A DNA stretch of 64,000 nucleotides from Hippasteria phrygiana (lineage: Eukaryota > Echinodermata > Asteroidea > Valvatida > Goniasteridae): positions 762,001 to 826,000 of the forward strand of contig JAZGUH010000451.1 in NCBI GenBank assembly GCA_037893225.1, in the 5' to 3' direction. Under the pieces are notes generated by a model. The model saw nothing but the letters and a program-made list of their open reading frames with translations, was not told the origin of the DNA and did not search any database. Position numbers and translations under genes: made by a program. Shown in pieces: positions 46,731-61,420 of the stretch (positions are counted from its first letter, which is position 1; each line of letters begins with the position of its first letter).

Positions 46731-49700
46731 AGATCTAAGCTACCCATAAGCGTAAAAATTACTGGATTTGGTCAATATACCATTCAATTATGAACAGGGA
46801 AAGGAGGGGCGTTCATCTGAAAATGTTGCAAACGTTAAGCAGTCACAATGCAGAAAACGGAAGAACGCACACAGAGTTCACAGAAGGAAATTTGTTGCGA
46901 GGTTTGAATTTTCTCGAAGAGTTCTAACGCTGTGAAGCTGGCGATGGTCTGAAATTGTTGCGCTATATCTAAGCTACCCATACGTGTGAAAATTACTGTA
47001 TTTGGTCAATATCCCATTCAATTATGAACAGGGAAAGGAGGGGCGTTCATCTGAAAATGTGGCAAACGTTAAGCAGTCACAATGCAGTAAACGGGAGAAC
47101 GCACACAGAGTTCACGGGAAATAATTAGTTGCGAGGTTTGAATTTTCTCGAAGAGTTCTCACGCTATGAAGCTGGCGATGGTCTCAAATTGTTGCGCTAT
47201 ATCTAAGCTACCCATACGTGTGAAAATTATTGTATATGGTCAATATCCCATTCAATTATGAACAGGGAAAGGAGGGGCGTTCATCTGAAAATGTGGCAAA
47301 CGTTAAGCAGTCACAATGCAGTAAACGGGAGAACGCACACAGAGTTCACGGGAAGAAATTTGTTGCGAGGTTTGAATTTTCTCGAAGAGTTATAACGCTG
47401 TGAAGCTGGCGATGGTCTGAAATTGTTGCGCTAGATCTAAGCTACCCATACGCGTAAAAATTACTGGATTTGGTCAATATATCATTCAATTATGAACAGG
47501 GAAAGGAGGTGCGTTCATCTGAAAATGTGGCAAACGTTAAGCAGTCACAATGCAATAAACGGGAGAACGCACACAGCGTTTATGGGAAGAAATTTGTTGC
47601 GAGGTTTGAATTTTCTCGAAGAGTTCTAACGCTGTGAAGCTGGCGATGGTCTGAAATTGTTGCGCTATATCTAAGCTACCCATACGTGTGAAAATTACTG
47701 TATTTGGTCAATATCCCATTCAATTATGAACAGGGAAAGGAGGGGCGTTCATCTGAAAATGTGGCAAACGTTAAGCAGTCACAATGCAATATGCGGGAGA
47801 ACGCACACAGCGTTTACGGGAAGAAATTTGTTGCGAGGTTTGAATTTTCTCGAAGAGTTCTCACGCTATGAAGCTGGCGATGGTCTGAAATTGTTGCGCT
47901 AGATCTAAGCTACCCATACGTGTGAAAATTACTGGATTTGGTCAATATCCCATTCAATTATGAACAGGGAAAGGAGGGGCGTTCATCTGAAAATGTGGCA
48001 AACGTTAAGCAGTCACAATGCAGTAAACGGGAGAACGCACACAGAGTTCACGGGAAATAATTAGTTGCGAGGTTTGAATTTTCTCGAAGAGTTCTCACGC
48101 TATGAAGCTGGCGATGGTCTCAAATTGTTCCGCTAGATCTAAGCTACCCATACGTGTGAAATATTTCTAGGTCAATATCCCATTCAATTATGAACAGGGA
48201 AAGGAGGGGCGTTCATCTGAAAATGTGGCAAACGTTAAGCAGTCACAATACAGTAAACGGAAGAACGCACACAGAGTTCACAGGAAGAAATTTGTTGCGA
48301 GATTTGTATTTTCTCGAAGAGTTCTAACGCTGTGAAGCTGGCGATGGTCTGAAATTGTTGCGCTATATCTAAGCTACACATACGTGTGAAAATTGCTGTA
48401 TTTGGTCAATATCCCATTCAATTATGAACAGGGAAAGGAGGGGCGTTCATCTGAAAATTTGGCAAACGTTAAGCAGCCACAATGCAGTAAACGGGAGAAC
48501 GCACACAGAGTTCACGGGAAGAACTTTGTTGCGAGGTTTGAATTTTCTCGAAGAGTTCTAACGCTGTGAAGCTGGCGATTGTCTCAAATTGTTGCGCTAG
48601 ATCTAAGCTACTCATACGTGTGGAAATTGCTGGATTTGGTCAATATCCCAGTAAAATTATGATCAGGGAAAGGAGGGGCGTTCATCTGAAAATGTGGCAA
48701 ACGTCAAGCAGTCACAATGCAGTAAACGGGAGAACGCACACAGAGTTTATGGGAAGAAATTTGTTGCGAGGTTTGAATTTTCTTGAAGAGTTCTCACGCT
48801 GTGAAGCTGGCGATGGTCTGAAATTGTTGCGCTAGATCTAAGCTACCCATAAGTGTGAAATTATTGGATTTGGTCAATATACCATTCAATTATGAACAGG
48901 GAAAGGAGGGGCGTTCATCTGAAAATGTGGCAAACGTTAAGCAGTCACAATGCAGTAAACGGGAGAACGCACACAGAGTTCACGGGAAGAAATTTGTTGC
49001 GAGGTTTGAATTTTCTCGAAGAGTTCTAACGCTGTGAAGCTGGCGATGGTCTGAAATTGTTGCGCTAGATCTAAGCTACCCATACGTGTGAAAATTACTG
49101 TATTTGGTCAATATCCCATTCAATTATGAACAGGGAAAGGAGGGGCGTTCATCTGAAAATGTGGCAAACGTTAAGCAGTCACAATGCAGTAAACGGAAGA
49201 ACGCACACAGAGTTCACAGAAGGAAATTTGTTCCGAGGTTTGAATTTTCTCGAAGAGTTCTAATGCTGTGAAGCTGGCGATGGTCTGAAATTGTTGCGCT
49301 ATATCTAAGCTACCCATACGTGTGAAAATTACTGTATTTGGTCAATATCCCATTCAATTATGAACAGGGAAAGGAGGGGCGTTCATCTGAAAATGTGGCA
49401 AACGTTAAGCAGTCACAATGCAATAAACGGGAGAACGCACACAGCGTTTATGGGAATAAATTTGTTGCGAGGTTTACATTTTCTCGAAGAGTTCTAACGC
49501 TGTGAAGCTGGCGATGGTCTGAAATTGTTGCGCTATATCTAAGCTACCCATACGTGTGAAAATTATTGTATATGGTCAATATCCCATTCAATTATGAACA
49601 GGGAAAGGAGGGGCGTTCATCTGAAAATGTGGCAAACGTTAAGCAGTCACAATGCAGTAAACGGGAGAACGCACACAGAGTTCACGGGAAGAAATTTGTT

Positions 49701-50470
49701 GCGAGGTTTGAATTTTCTCGAAGAGTTCTAACGCTGTGAAGCTGGCGATGGTCTGAAATTGTTGCGCTAGATCTAAGCTACCCATACGTGTGAAAATTAC
49801 TGTATTTGGTCAATATCCCATTCAATTATGAACAGGGAAAGGAGGGGCGTTCATCTGAAAATGTGGCAAACGTTAAGCAGTCACAATGCAGTAAACGGGA
49901 GAACGCACACAGAGTTCACGGGAAGAAATTTGTTGCGAGGTTTGAATTTTCTCGAAGAGTTCTAACGCTGTGAAGCTGGCGATGGTCTGAAATTGTTGCG
50001 CTAGATCTAAGCTACCCATAAGCGTAAAAATTACTGGATTTGGTCAATATACCATTCAATTATGAACAGGGAAAGGAGGGGCGTTCATCTGAAAATGTTG
50101 CAAACGTTAAGCAGTCACAATGCAGTAAACGGAAGAACGCACACAGAGTTCACAGAAGGAAATTTGTTGCGAGGTTTGAATTTTCTCGAAGAGTTCTAAC
50201 GCTGTGAAGCTGGCGATGGTCTGAAATTGTTGCGCTATATCTAAGCTACCCATACGTGTGAAAATTACTGTATTTGGTCAATATCCCATTCAATTATGAA
50301 CAGGGAAAGGAGGGGCGTTCATCTGAAAATGTGGCAAACGTTAAGCAGTCACAATGCAGTAAACGGGAGAACGCACACAGAGTTCACGGGAAATAATTAG
50401 TTGCGAGGTTTGAATTTTCTCGAAGAGTTCTCACGCTATGAAGCTGGCGATGGTCTCAAATTGTTCCGCT
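46731..50470 (+). repeat. 16-monomer block parallel to 29197-32943
   Basis: Monomers from 46731 (J with CAGAAAACGG) to 50237 repeat the classes of 29197-32943. The offset is 17,534 bp up to 48834, then 17,527 bp because the monomer at 48834 is 233 bp, without the 7-bp duplication of its partner at 31300. A private AATATATCATTC lies near 47,47x. Confidence 0.92.
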
Positions 50471-53400
50471 AGATCTAAGCTACCCATACGTGTGAAAATT
50501 TCTAGGTCAATATCCCATTCAATTATGAACAGGGAAAGGAGGGGCGTTCATCTGAAAATGTGGCAAACGTTAAGCAGTCACAATGCAGTAAACGGAAGAA
50601 CGCACACAGAGTTCACAGGAAGAAATTTGTTGCGAGATTTGTATTTTCTCGAAGAGTTCTAACGCTGTGAAGCTGGCGATGGTCTGAAATTGTTGCGCTA
50701 TATCTAAGCTACACATACGTGTGAAAATTGCTGTATTTGGTCAATATCCCATTGAATTATGAACAGGGAAAGGAGGGGCGTTCATCTGAAAATTTGGCAA
50801 ACGTTAAGCAGCCACAATGCAGTAAACGGGAGAACGCACACAGAGTTCACAAGAAGAAATTAGTTGCGAGATTTGAATTTTCTCGAAGAGTTCTAACGCT
50901 GTGAAGCTGGCGATGGTCTGAAATTGTTGCGCTATATCTAAGCTACCCATACGTGTGAAAATTACTGTATTTGGTCAATATCCCATTCAATTATGAACAG
51001 GGAAAGGAGGGGCGTTCATCTGAAAATGTGGCAAACGTTAAGCAGTCACAATGCAATATGCGGGAGAACGCACACAGCGTTTACGGGAAGAAATTTGTTG
51101 CGAGGTTTGAATTTTCTCGAAGAGTTCTCACGCTATGAAGCTGGCGATGGTCTGAAATTGTTGCGCTAGATCTAAGCTACCCATACGTGTGAAAATTACT
51201 GGATTTGGTCAATATCCCATTCAATTATGAACAGGGAAAGGAGGGGCGTTCATCTGAAAATGTGGCAAACGTTAAGCAGTCACAATGCAGTAAACGGGAG
51301 AACGCACACAGAGTTCACGGGAAATAATTAGTTGCGAGGTTTGAATTTTCTCGAAGAGTTCTCACGCTATGAAGCTGGCGATGGTCTCAAATTGTTCCGC
51401 TAGATCTAAGCTACCCATACGTGTGAAATATTTCTAGGTCAATATCCCATTCAATTATGAACAGGGAAAGGAGGGGCGTTCATCTGAAAATGTGGCAAAC
51501 GTTAAGCAGTCACAATACAGTAAACGGAAGAACGCACACAGAGTTCACAGGAAGAAATTTGTTGCGAGATTTGTATTTTCTCGAAGAGTTCTAACGCTGT
51601 GAAGCTGGCGATGGTCTGAAATTGTTGCGCTATATCTAAGCTACACATACGTGTGAAAATTGCTGTATTTGGTCAATATCCCATTCAATTATGAACAGGG
51701 AAAGGAGGGGCGTTCATCTGAAAATTTGGCAAACGTTAAGCAGCCACAATGCAGTAAACGGGAGAACGCACACAGAGTTCACGGGAAGAACTTTGTTGCG
51801 AGGTTTGAATTTTCTCGAAGAGTTCTAACGCTGTGAAGCTGGCGATTGTCTCAAATTGTTGCGCTAGATCTAAGCTACTCATACGTGTGGAAATTGCTGG
51901 ATTTGGTCAATATCCCAGTAAAATTATGATCAGGGAAAGGAGGGGCGTTCATCTGAAAATGTGGCAAACGTCAAGCAGTCACAATGCAGTAAACGGGAGA
52001 ACGCACACAGAGTTTATGGGAAGAAATTTGTTGCGAGGTTTGAATTTTCTTGAAGAGTTCTCACGCTGTGAAGCTGGCGATGGTCTGAAATTGTTGCGCT
52101 ATATCTAAGCTACCCATACGTGTGAAAATTACTGTATATGGTCAATATCCCATTCAATTATGAACAGGGAAAGGAGGGGCGTTCATCTGAAAATGTGGCA
52201 AACGTTAAGCAGTCACAATGCAGTAAACGGGAGAACGCACACAGAGTTCACAGAAGGAAATTTGTTGCGAGGTTTGAATTTTCTCGAAGAGTTCTAACGC
52301 TGTGAAGCTGGCGATGGTCTGAAATTGTTGCGCTATATCTAAGCTACCCATACGTGTGAAAATTACTGTATATGGTCAATATCCCATTCAATTATGAACA
52401 GGGAAAGGAGGGGCGTTCATCTGAAAATGTGGCAAACGTTAAGCAGTCACAATGCAGTAAACGGGAGAACGCACACAGAGTTCACAGAAGGAAATTTGTT
52501 CCGAGGTTTGAATTTTCTCGAAGAGTTCTAACGCTGTGAAGCTGGCGATGGTCTGAAATTGTTGCGCTATATCTAAGCTACCCATACGTGTGAAAATTAC
52601 TGTATTTGGTCAATATCCCATTCAATTATGAACAGGGAAAGGAGGGGCGTTCATCTGAAAATGTGGCAAACGTTAAGCAGTCACAATGCAATAAACGGGA
52701 GAACGCACACAGCGTTTATGGGAAGAAATTTGTTGCGAGGTTTGAATTTTCTCGAAGAGTTCTAACGCTGTGAAGCTGGCGATGGTCTGTAATTGTTGCG
52801 CTATATCTAAGCTACCCATACGTGTGAACATTATTGTATATGGTCAATATCCCATTCAATTATGAACAGGGAAAGGAGGGGCGTTCATCTGAAAATGTGG
52901 CAAACGTTAAGCAGTCACAATGCAATATGCGGGAGAACGCACACAGCGTTTACGGGAAGAAATTTGTTGCGAGGTTTGAATTTTCTCGAAGAGTTCTCAC
53001 GCTATGAAGCTGGCGATGGTCTGAAATTGTTGCGCTAGATCTAAGCTACCCATACGTGTGAAAATTACTGGATTTGGTCAATATCCCATTCAATTATGAA
53101 CAGGGAAAGGAGGGGCGTTCATCTGAAAATGTGGCAAACGTTAAGCAGTCACAATGCAGTAAACGGGAGAACGCACACAGAGTTCACGGGAAATAATTAG
53201 TTGCGAGGTTTGAATTTTCTCGAAGAGTTCTCACGCTATGAAGCTGGCGATGGTCTCAAATTGTTCCGCTAGATCTAAGCTACCCATACGTGTGAAAATT
53301 TCTAGGTCAATATCCCATTCAATTATGAACAGGGAAAGGAGGGGCGTTCATCTGAAAATGTGGCAAACGTTAAGCAGTCACAATGCAGTAAACGGAAGAA

Positions 53401-53499
53401 CGCACACAGAGTTCACAGGAAGAAATTTGTTGCGAGATTTGTATTTTCTCGAAGAGTTCTAACGCTGTGAAGCTGGCGATGGTCTGAAATTGTTGCGCT
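50471..53499 (+). repeat. 13-monomer transition block
   Basis: Monomers at 50471 (C, 229), 50700 (D/E variant with CATTGAATTATG and CACAAGAAGAAATTAG), 50934 (W), 51168 (B), 51402 (C'), 51632 (D/E), 51866 (F''), 52101, 52335, 52569, 52803 (A/W hybrid with GAACATTATTG), 53037 (B) and 53271 (C). No perfect HOR period is visible; it bridges the 1400-bp-type units and the right-hand 15/19-mers. Confidence 0.88.
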
Positions 53500-56400
53500 A
53501 TATCTAAGCTACACATACGTGTGAAAATTGCTGTATTTGGTCAATATCCCATTCAATTATGAACAGGGAAAGGAGGGGCGTTCATCTGAAAATTTGGCAA
53601 ACGTTAAGCAGCCACAATGCAGTAAACGGGAGAACGCACACAGAGTTCACAAGAAGAACTTTGTTGCGAGGTTTGAATTTTCTCGAAGAGTTCTAACGCT
53701 GTGAAGCTGGCGATGGTCTCAAATTGTTGCGCTAGATCTAAGCTACTCATACGTCTGGAAATTGCTGGATTTGGTCAATATCCCAGTAAAATTATGATCA
53801 GGGAAAGGAGAAGCGTTCATCTGAAAATGTGGCAAACGTCAAGCAGTCACAATGCAGTAAACAGGAGAACGCACACAGAGTTTATGGGAAGAAATTTGTT
53901 GCGAGGTTTGAATTTTCTCGAAGAGTTCTCACGCTGTGAAGCTGGCGATGGTCTGAAATTGTTGCGCTAGATCTAAGCTACCCATAAGTGTGAAATTATT
54001 GGATTTGGTCAATATACCATTCAATTATGAACAGGGAAAGGAGGGGCGTTCATCTGAAAATTTGGCAAACGTTAAGCAGTCACAATGCAGTAAACGGAAG
54101 AACGCACACAGAGTTCACAGAAGGAAATTTGTTGCGAGGTTTGAATTTTCTGGAAGAGTTCTAACGCTGTGAAGCTGGCGATCGTCTGAAATTGTTGCGC
54201 TATATCTAAGCTACCCATACGTGTGAAAATTACTGTATTTGGTTAATATCCCATTCAATTATGAACAGGGAAAGGAGGGGCGTTCATCTGAAAATGTGGC
54301 AAACGTTAAGCAGTCACAATGCAGTAAACGGGAGAACGCACACAGAGTTCATAGAAGGAAATTTGTTGCGAGGTTTGAATTTTCTCGAAGAGTTCTAACG
54401 CTGTGAAGCTGGCGATGGTCTGAAATTGTTGCGCTATATCTAAGCTACCCATACGTGTGAAAATTATTGTATATGGTCAATATCCCATTCAATTATGAAC
54501 AGGGAAAGGAGGGGCGTTCATCTGAAAATGTGGCAAACGTTAAGCAGTCACAATGCAGTAAACGGGAGAACGCACACAGAGTTCATGGGAAGAAATTTGT
54601 TGCGAGGTTTGAATTTTCTCGAAGAGTTCTAACGCTGTGAAGCTGGCGATGGTCTGAAATTGTTGCGCTAGATCTAAGCTACCCATACGTGTGAAAATTA
54701 CTGTATTTGGTCAATATCCCATTCAATTATGAACAGGGAGAGGAGGGGCGTTCATCTGAAAATGTGGCAAACGTTAAGCAGTCACAATGCAGTAAACGGG
54801 AGAACGCACACAGAGTTCACGGGAAGACATTTGTTGCGAGGTTTGAATTTTCTCGAAGAGTTCTAACGCTGTGAAGCTGGCGATGGTCTGAAATTGTTGC
54901 GCTAGATCTAAGCTACCCATAAGCGTAAAAATTACTGGATTTGGTCAATATACCATTCAATTATGAACAGGGAAAGGAGGGGCGTTCATCTGAAAATGTT
55001 GCAAACGTTAAGCAGTCACAATGCAGTAAACGGGAGAACGCACACAGAGTTCACGGGAAATAATTAGTTGCGAGGTTTGTATTTTCTCGAAGAGTTCTCA
55101 CGCTATGAAGCTGGCGATGGTCTCAAATTGTTCCGCTAGATCTAAGCTACCCATACGTGTGAAAATTTCTAGGTCAATATCCCATTCAATTATGAACAGG
55201 GAAAGGAGGGGCGTTCATCTGAAAATGTGGCAAACGTTAAGCAGTCACAATGCAGTAAACGGAAGAACGCACACAGAGTTCACAGGAAGAAATTTGTTGC
55301 GAGATTTGTATTTTCTCGAAGAGTTCTAACGCTGTCAAGCTGGCGATGGTCTGAAATTGTTGCGCTATATCTAAGCTACACATACGTGTGAAAATTGCTG
55401 TATTTGGTCAATATCCCATTCAATTATGAACAGGGAAAGGTGGGGCGTTCATCTGAAAATTTGGCAAACGTTAAGCAGCCACAATGCAGTAAACGGGAGA
55501 ACGCACACAGAGTTCACAAGAAGAACTTTGTTGCGAGGTTTGAATTTTCTCGAAGAGTTCTAACGCTGTGAAGCTGGCGATTGTCTCAAATTGTTGCGCT
55601 AGATCTAAGCTACTCATACGTGTGGAAATTGCTGGATTTGGTCAATATCCCAGTAAAATTATGATCAGGGAAAGGAGGGGCGTTCATCTGAAAATGTGGC
55701 AAACGTCAAGCAGTCACAATGCAGTAAACGGGAGAACGCACACAGAGTTTATGGGAAGAAATTTGTTGCGAGGTTTGAATTTTCTCGAAGAGTTCTCACG
55801 CTGTGAAGCTGGCGATGGTCTGAAATTGTTGCGCTAGATCTAAGCTACCCATAAGTGTGAAATTATTGGATTTGGTCAATATACCATTCAATTATGAACA
55901 GGGAAAGGAGGGGCGTTCATCTGAAAATTTGGCAAACGTTAAGCAGTCACAATGCAGTAAACGGAAGAACGCACACAGAGTTCACAGAAGGAAATTTGTT
56001 GCGAGGTTTGAATTTTCTGGAAGAGTTCTAACGCTGTGAAGCTGGCGATGGTCTGAAATTGTTGCGCTATATCTAAGCTACCCATACGTGTGAAAATTAC
56101 TGTATTTGGTCAATATCCCATTCAATTATGAACAGGGAAAGGAGGGGCGTTCATCTGAAAATGTTGCAAACGTTAAGCAGTCACAATGCAGTAAACGGGA
56201 GAACGCACACAGAGTTCACAAGAAGAACTTTGTTGCGAGGTTTGAATTTTCTCGAAGAGTTCTCACGCTATGAAGCTGGCGATGGTCTCAAATTGTTCCG
56301 CTAGATCTAAGCTACCCATACGTGTGAAAATTTCTAGGTCAATATCCCATTCAATTATGAACAGGGAAAGGAGGGGCGTTCATCTGAAAATGTGGCAAAC

Positions 56401-57925
56401 GTTTAGCAGTCACAATGCAGTAAACGGGAGAACGCACACAGAGTTCACAGGAAGAAATTTGTTGCGAGATTTGTATTTTCTCGAAGAGTTCTAACGCTGT
56501 GAAGCTGGCGATGGTCTGAAATTGTTGCGCTATATCTAAGCTACACATACGTGTGAAAATTGCTGTATTTGGTCAATATCCCATTCAATTATGAACAGGG
56601 AAAGGTGGGGCGTTCATCTGAAAATTTGGCAAACGTTAAGCAGCCACAATGCAGTAAATGGGAGAACGCACACAGAGTTCACAAGAAGAACTTTGTTGCG
56701 AGGTTTGAATTTTCTCGAAGAGTTCTAACGCTGTGAAGCTGGCGATGGTCTGAAATTGTTGCGCTATATCTAAGCTACTCATACGTGTGCAAATTACTGT
56801 ATTTGGTCAATATCCCATTCAATTATGAACAGGGAAAGGAGGGGCGTTCATCTGAAAATGTGGCAAACGTTAAGCAGTCACAATACAGTAAACGGAAGAA
56901 CGCACACAGAGTTCACGGGAAGAAATTTGTTGCGAGGTTTGAATTTTCTCGAAGAGTTCTAACGCTGTGAAGCTGGCGATGGTCTGAAATTGTTGCGCTA
57001 GATCTAAGCTACCCATAAGCGTACAAATTACTGGATTTGGTCAATATACCATTCAATTATGAACAGGGAAAGGAGGGGCGTTCATCTGAAAATGTGGCAA
57101 ACGTTAAGCAGTCACAATGCAGTAAACGGGAGAACGCACACAGAGTTCACGGGAAATAATTAGTTGCGAGGTTTGTATTTTCTCGAAGAGTTCTCACGCT
57201 ATGAAGCTGGCGATGGTCTCAAATTGTTCCGCTAGATCTAAGCTATCCATACGTGTGAAAATTTCTAGGTCAATATCCCATTCAATTATGAACAGGGAAA
57301 GGAGGGGCGTTCATCTGAAAATGTGGCAAACGTTAAGCAGTCACAATGCAGTAAACGGAAGAACGCACACAGAGTTCACAGGAAGAAATTTGTTGCGAGA
57401 TTTGTATTTTCTCGAAGAGTTCTAACGCTGTCAAGCTGGCGATGGTCTGAAATTGTTGCGCTATATCTAAGCTACACATACGTGTGAACATTGCTGTATT
57501 TGGTCAATATCCCATTCAATTATGAACAGGGAAAGGTGGGGCGTTCATCTGAAAATTTGGCAAACGTTAAGCAGCCACAATGCAGTAAACGGGAGAACGC
57601 ACACAGAGTTCACAAGAAGAACTTTGTTGCGAGGTTTGAATTTTCTCGAAGAGTTCTAACGCTGTGAAGCTGGCGATGGTCTCAAATTGTTCCGCTAGAT
57701 CTAAGCTACCCATACGTGTGAAAATTTCTAGGTCAATATCCCATTCAATTATGAACAGGGAAAGGAGGGGCGTTCATCTGAAAATGTGGCAAACGTTAAG
57801 CAGTCACAATGCAGTAAACGGAAGAACGCACACAGAGTTCACAGGAAGAAATTTGTTGCGAGATTTGTATTTTCTCGAAGAGTTCTAACGCTGTGAAGCT
57901 GGCGATGGTCTGAAATTGTTGCGCT
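53500..57925 (+). repeat. 19-mer HOR (4426 bp)
   Basis: Nineteen monomers from 53500 to 57697. Markers are CACAAGAAGAAC, CATACGTCTGG (53734), GGCGATCGTCTG (54,180), GGTTAATATCCC and CATAGAAGG (54202), GGGAGAGGAGG (54670), a J/B hybrid (54904), GCTGTCAAGC with AAAGGTGGGG, and TATCCATACG (57234). The markers from 53500 to about 56,300 recur at +4426 bp. Confidence 0.92.
54904..55137 (+). other. J/B fusion monomer
   Basis: It starts as J (CATAAGCGTAAAAATTAC, ATATACC, AATGTTGC) and ends as B (GGGAAATAATTAG, GTCTCAAATTGTTCCGCT), with a private GTTTGTATTTTC. The same fusion recurs at 59330 and 62825, and a variant with GTACAAATT at 57000. Confidence 0.88.
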
Positions 57926-60900
57926 ATATCTAAGCTACACATACGTGTGAAAATTGCTGTATTTGGTCAATATCCCATTCAATTATGAACAGGGAAAGGA
58001 GGGGCGTTCATCTGAAAATTTGGCAAACGTTAAGCAGCCACAATGCAGTAAACGGGAGAACGCACACAGAGTTCACAAGAAGAACTTTGTTGCGAGGTTT
58101 GAATTTTCTCGAAGAGTTCTAACGCTGTGAAGCTGGCGATGGTCTCAAATTGTTGCGCTAGATCTAAGCTACTCATACGTCTGGAAATTGCTGGATTTGG
58201 TCAATATCCCAGTAAAATTATGATCAGGGAAAGGAGGGGCGTTCATCTGAAAATGTGGCAAACGTCAAGCAGTCACAATGCAGTAAACAGGAGAACGCAC
58301 ACAGAGTTTATGGGAAGAAATTTGTTGCGAGGTTTGAATTTTCTCGAAGAGTTCTCACGCTGTGAAGCTGGCGATGGTCTGAAATTGTTGCGCTAGATCT
58401 AAGCTACCCATAAGTGTGAAATTATTGGATTTGGTCAATATACCATTCAATTATGAACAGGGAAAGGAGGGGCGTTCATCTGAAAATTTGGCAAACGTTA
58501 AGCAGTCACAATGCAGTAAACGGAAGAACGCACACAGAGTTCACAGAAGGAAATTTGTTGCGAGGTTTGAATTTTCTGGAAGAGTTCTAACGCTGTGAAG
58601 CTGGCGATCGTCTGAAATTGTTGCGCTATATCTAAGCTACCCATACGTGTGAAAATTACTGTATTTGGTTAATATCCCATTCAATTATGAACAGGGAAAG
58701 GAGGGGCGTTCATCTGAAAATGTGGCAAACGTTAAGCAGTCACAATGCAGTAAACGGGAGAACGCACACAGAGTTCATAGAAGGAAATTTGTTGCGAGGT
58801 TTGAATTTTCTCGAAGAGTTCTAACGCTGTGAAGCTGGCGATGGTCTGAAATTGTTGCGCTATATCTAAGCTACCCATACGTGTGAAAATTATTGTATAT
58901 GGTCAATATCCCATTCAATTATGAACAGGGAAAGGAGGGGCGTTCATCTGAAAATGTGGCAAACGTTAAGCAGTCACAATGCAGTAAACGGGAGAACGCA
59001 CACAGAGTTCATGGGAAGAAATTTGTTGCGAGGTTTGAATTTTCTCGAAGAGTTCTAACGCTGTGAAGCTGGCGATGGTCTGAAATTGTTGCGCTAGATC
59101 TAAGCTACCCATACGTGTGAAAATTACTGTATTTGGTCAATATCCCATTCAATTATGAACAGGGAGAGGAGGGGCGTTCATCTGAAAATGTGGCAAACGT
59201 TAAGCAGTCACAATGCAGTAAACGGGAGAACGCACACAGAGTTCACGGGAAGACATTTGTTGCGAGGTTTGAATTTTCTCGAAGAGTTCTAACGCTGTGA
59301 AGCTGGCGATGGTCTGAAATTGTTGCGCTAGATCTAAGCTACCCATAAGCGTAAAAATTACTGGATTTGGTCAATATACCATTCAATTATGAACAGGGAA
59401 AGGAGGGGCGTTCATCTGAAAATGTTGCAAACGTTAAGCAGTCACAATGCAGTAAACGGGAGAACGCACACAGAGTTCACGGGAAATAATTAGTTGCGAG
59501 GTTTGTATTTTCTCGAAGAGTTCTCACGCTATGAAGCTGGCGATGGTCTCAAATTGTTCCGCTAGATCTAAGCTACCCATACGTGTGAAAATTTCTAGGT
59601 CAATATCCCATTCAATTATGAACAGGGAAAGGAGGGGCGTTCATCTGAAAATGTGGCAAACGTTAAGCAGTCACAATGCAGTAAACGGAAGAACGCACAC
59701 AGAGTTCACAGGAAGAAATTTGTTGCGAGATTTGTATTTTCTCGAAGAGTTCTAACGCTGTCAAGCTGGCGATGGTCTGAAATTGTTGCGCTATATCTAA
59801 GCTACACATACGTGTGAAAATTGCTGTATTTGGTCAATATCCCATTCAATTATGAACAGGGAAAGGTGGGGCGTTCATCTGAAAATTTGGCAAACGTTAA
59901 GCAGCCACAATGCAGTAAACGGGAGAACGCACACAGAGTTCACAAGAAGAACTTTGTTGCGAGGTTTGAATTTTCTCGAAGAGTTCTAACGCTGTGAAGC
60001 TGGCGATTGTCTCAAATTGTTGCGCTAGATCTAAGCTACTCATACGTGTGGAAATTGCTGGATTTGGTCAATATCCCAGTAAAATTATGATCAGGGAAAG
60101 GAGGGGCGTTCATCTGAAAATGTGGCAAACGTCAAGCAGTCACAATGCAGTAAACGGGAGAACGCACACAGAGTTTATGGGAAGAAATTTGTTGCGAGGT
60201 TTGAATTTTCTCGAAGAGTTCTCACGCTGTGAAGCTGGCGATGGTCTGAAATTGTTGCGCTAGATCTAAGCTACCCATAAGTGTGAAATTATTGGATTTG
60301 GTCAATATACCATTCAATTATGAACAGGGAAAGGAGGGGCGTTCATCTGAAAATTTGGCAAACGTTAAGCAGTCACAATGCAGTAAACGGAAGAACGCAC
60401 ACAGAGTTCACAGAAGGAAATTTGTTGCGAGGTTTGAATTTTCTGGAAGAGTTCTAACGCTGTGAAGCTGGCGATGGTCTGAAATTGTTGCGCTATATCT
60501 AAGCTACCCATACGTGTGAAAATTACTGTATTTGGTCAATATCCCATTCAATTATGAACAGGGAAAGGAGGGGCGTTCATCTGAAAATGTTGCAAACGTT
60601 AAGCAGTCACAATGCAGTAAACGGGAGAACGCACACAGAGTTCACAAGAAGAACTTTGTTGCGAGGTTTGAATTTTCTCGAAGAGTTCTCACGCTATGAA
60701 GCTGGCGATGGTCTCAAATTGTTCCGCTAGATCTAAGCTATCCATACGTGTGAAAATTTCTAGGTCAATATCCCATTCAATTATGAACAGGGAAAGGAGG
60801 GGCGTTCATCTGAAAATGTGGCAAACGTTAAGCAGTCACAATGCAGTAAACGGAAGAACGCACACAGAGTTCACAGGAAGAAATTTGTTGCGAGATTTGT

Positions 60901-61420
60901 ATTTTCTCGAAGAGTTCTAACGCTGTCAAGCTGGCGATGGTCTGAAATTGTTGCGCTATATCTAAGCTACACATACGTGTGAACATTGCTGTATTTGGTC
61001 AATATCCCATTCAATTATGAACAGGGAAAGGTGGGGCGTTCATCTGAAAATTTGGCAAACGTTAAGCAGCCACAATGCAGTAAACGGGAGAACGCACACA
61101 GAGTTCACAAGAAGAACTTTGTTGCGAGGTTTGAATTTTCTCGAAGAGTTCTAACGCTGTGAAGCTGGCGATGGTCTCAAATTGTTCCGCTAGATCTAAG
61201 CTACCCATACGTGTGAAAATTTCTAGGTCAATATCCCATTCAATTATGAACAGGGAAAGGAGGGGCGTTCATCTGAAAATGTGGCAAACGTTAAGCAGTC
61301 ACAATGCAGTAAACGGAAGAACGCACACAGAGTTCACAGGAAGAAATTTGTTGCGAGATTTGTATTTTCTCGAAGAGTTCTAACGCTGTGAAGCTGGCGA
61401 TGGTCTGAAATTGTTGCGCT
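57926..61420 (+). repeat. 15-mer HOR (3495 bp)
   Basis: Fifteen monomers from 57926 to 61192. It is the 19-mer minus four monomers equivalent to 56303-57233 (229 + 3x234 = 931 bp; 4426 - 931 = 3495). GGCGATCGTCTG is at 58,606 and again 3495 bp later. Confidence 0.92.

Noticed and set aside
56351..56548. 65-codon frame on the minus strand
   Set aside because: It occurs once among hundreds of monomers, from a chance set of substitutions (GTTTAGCAG and CGGGAG in a C monomer). No recognisable motif.
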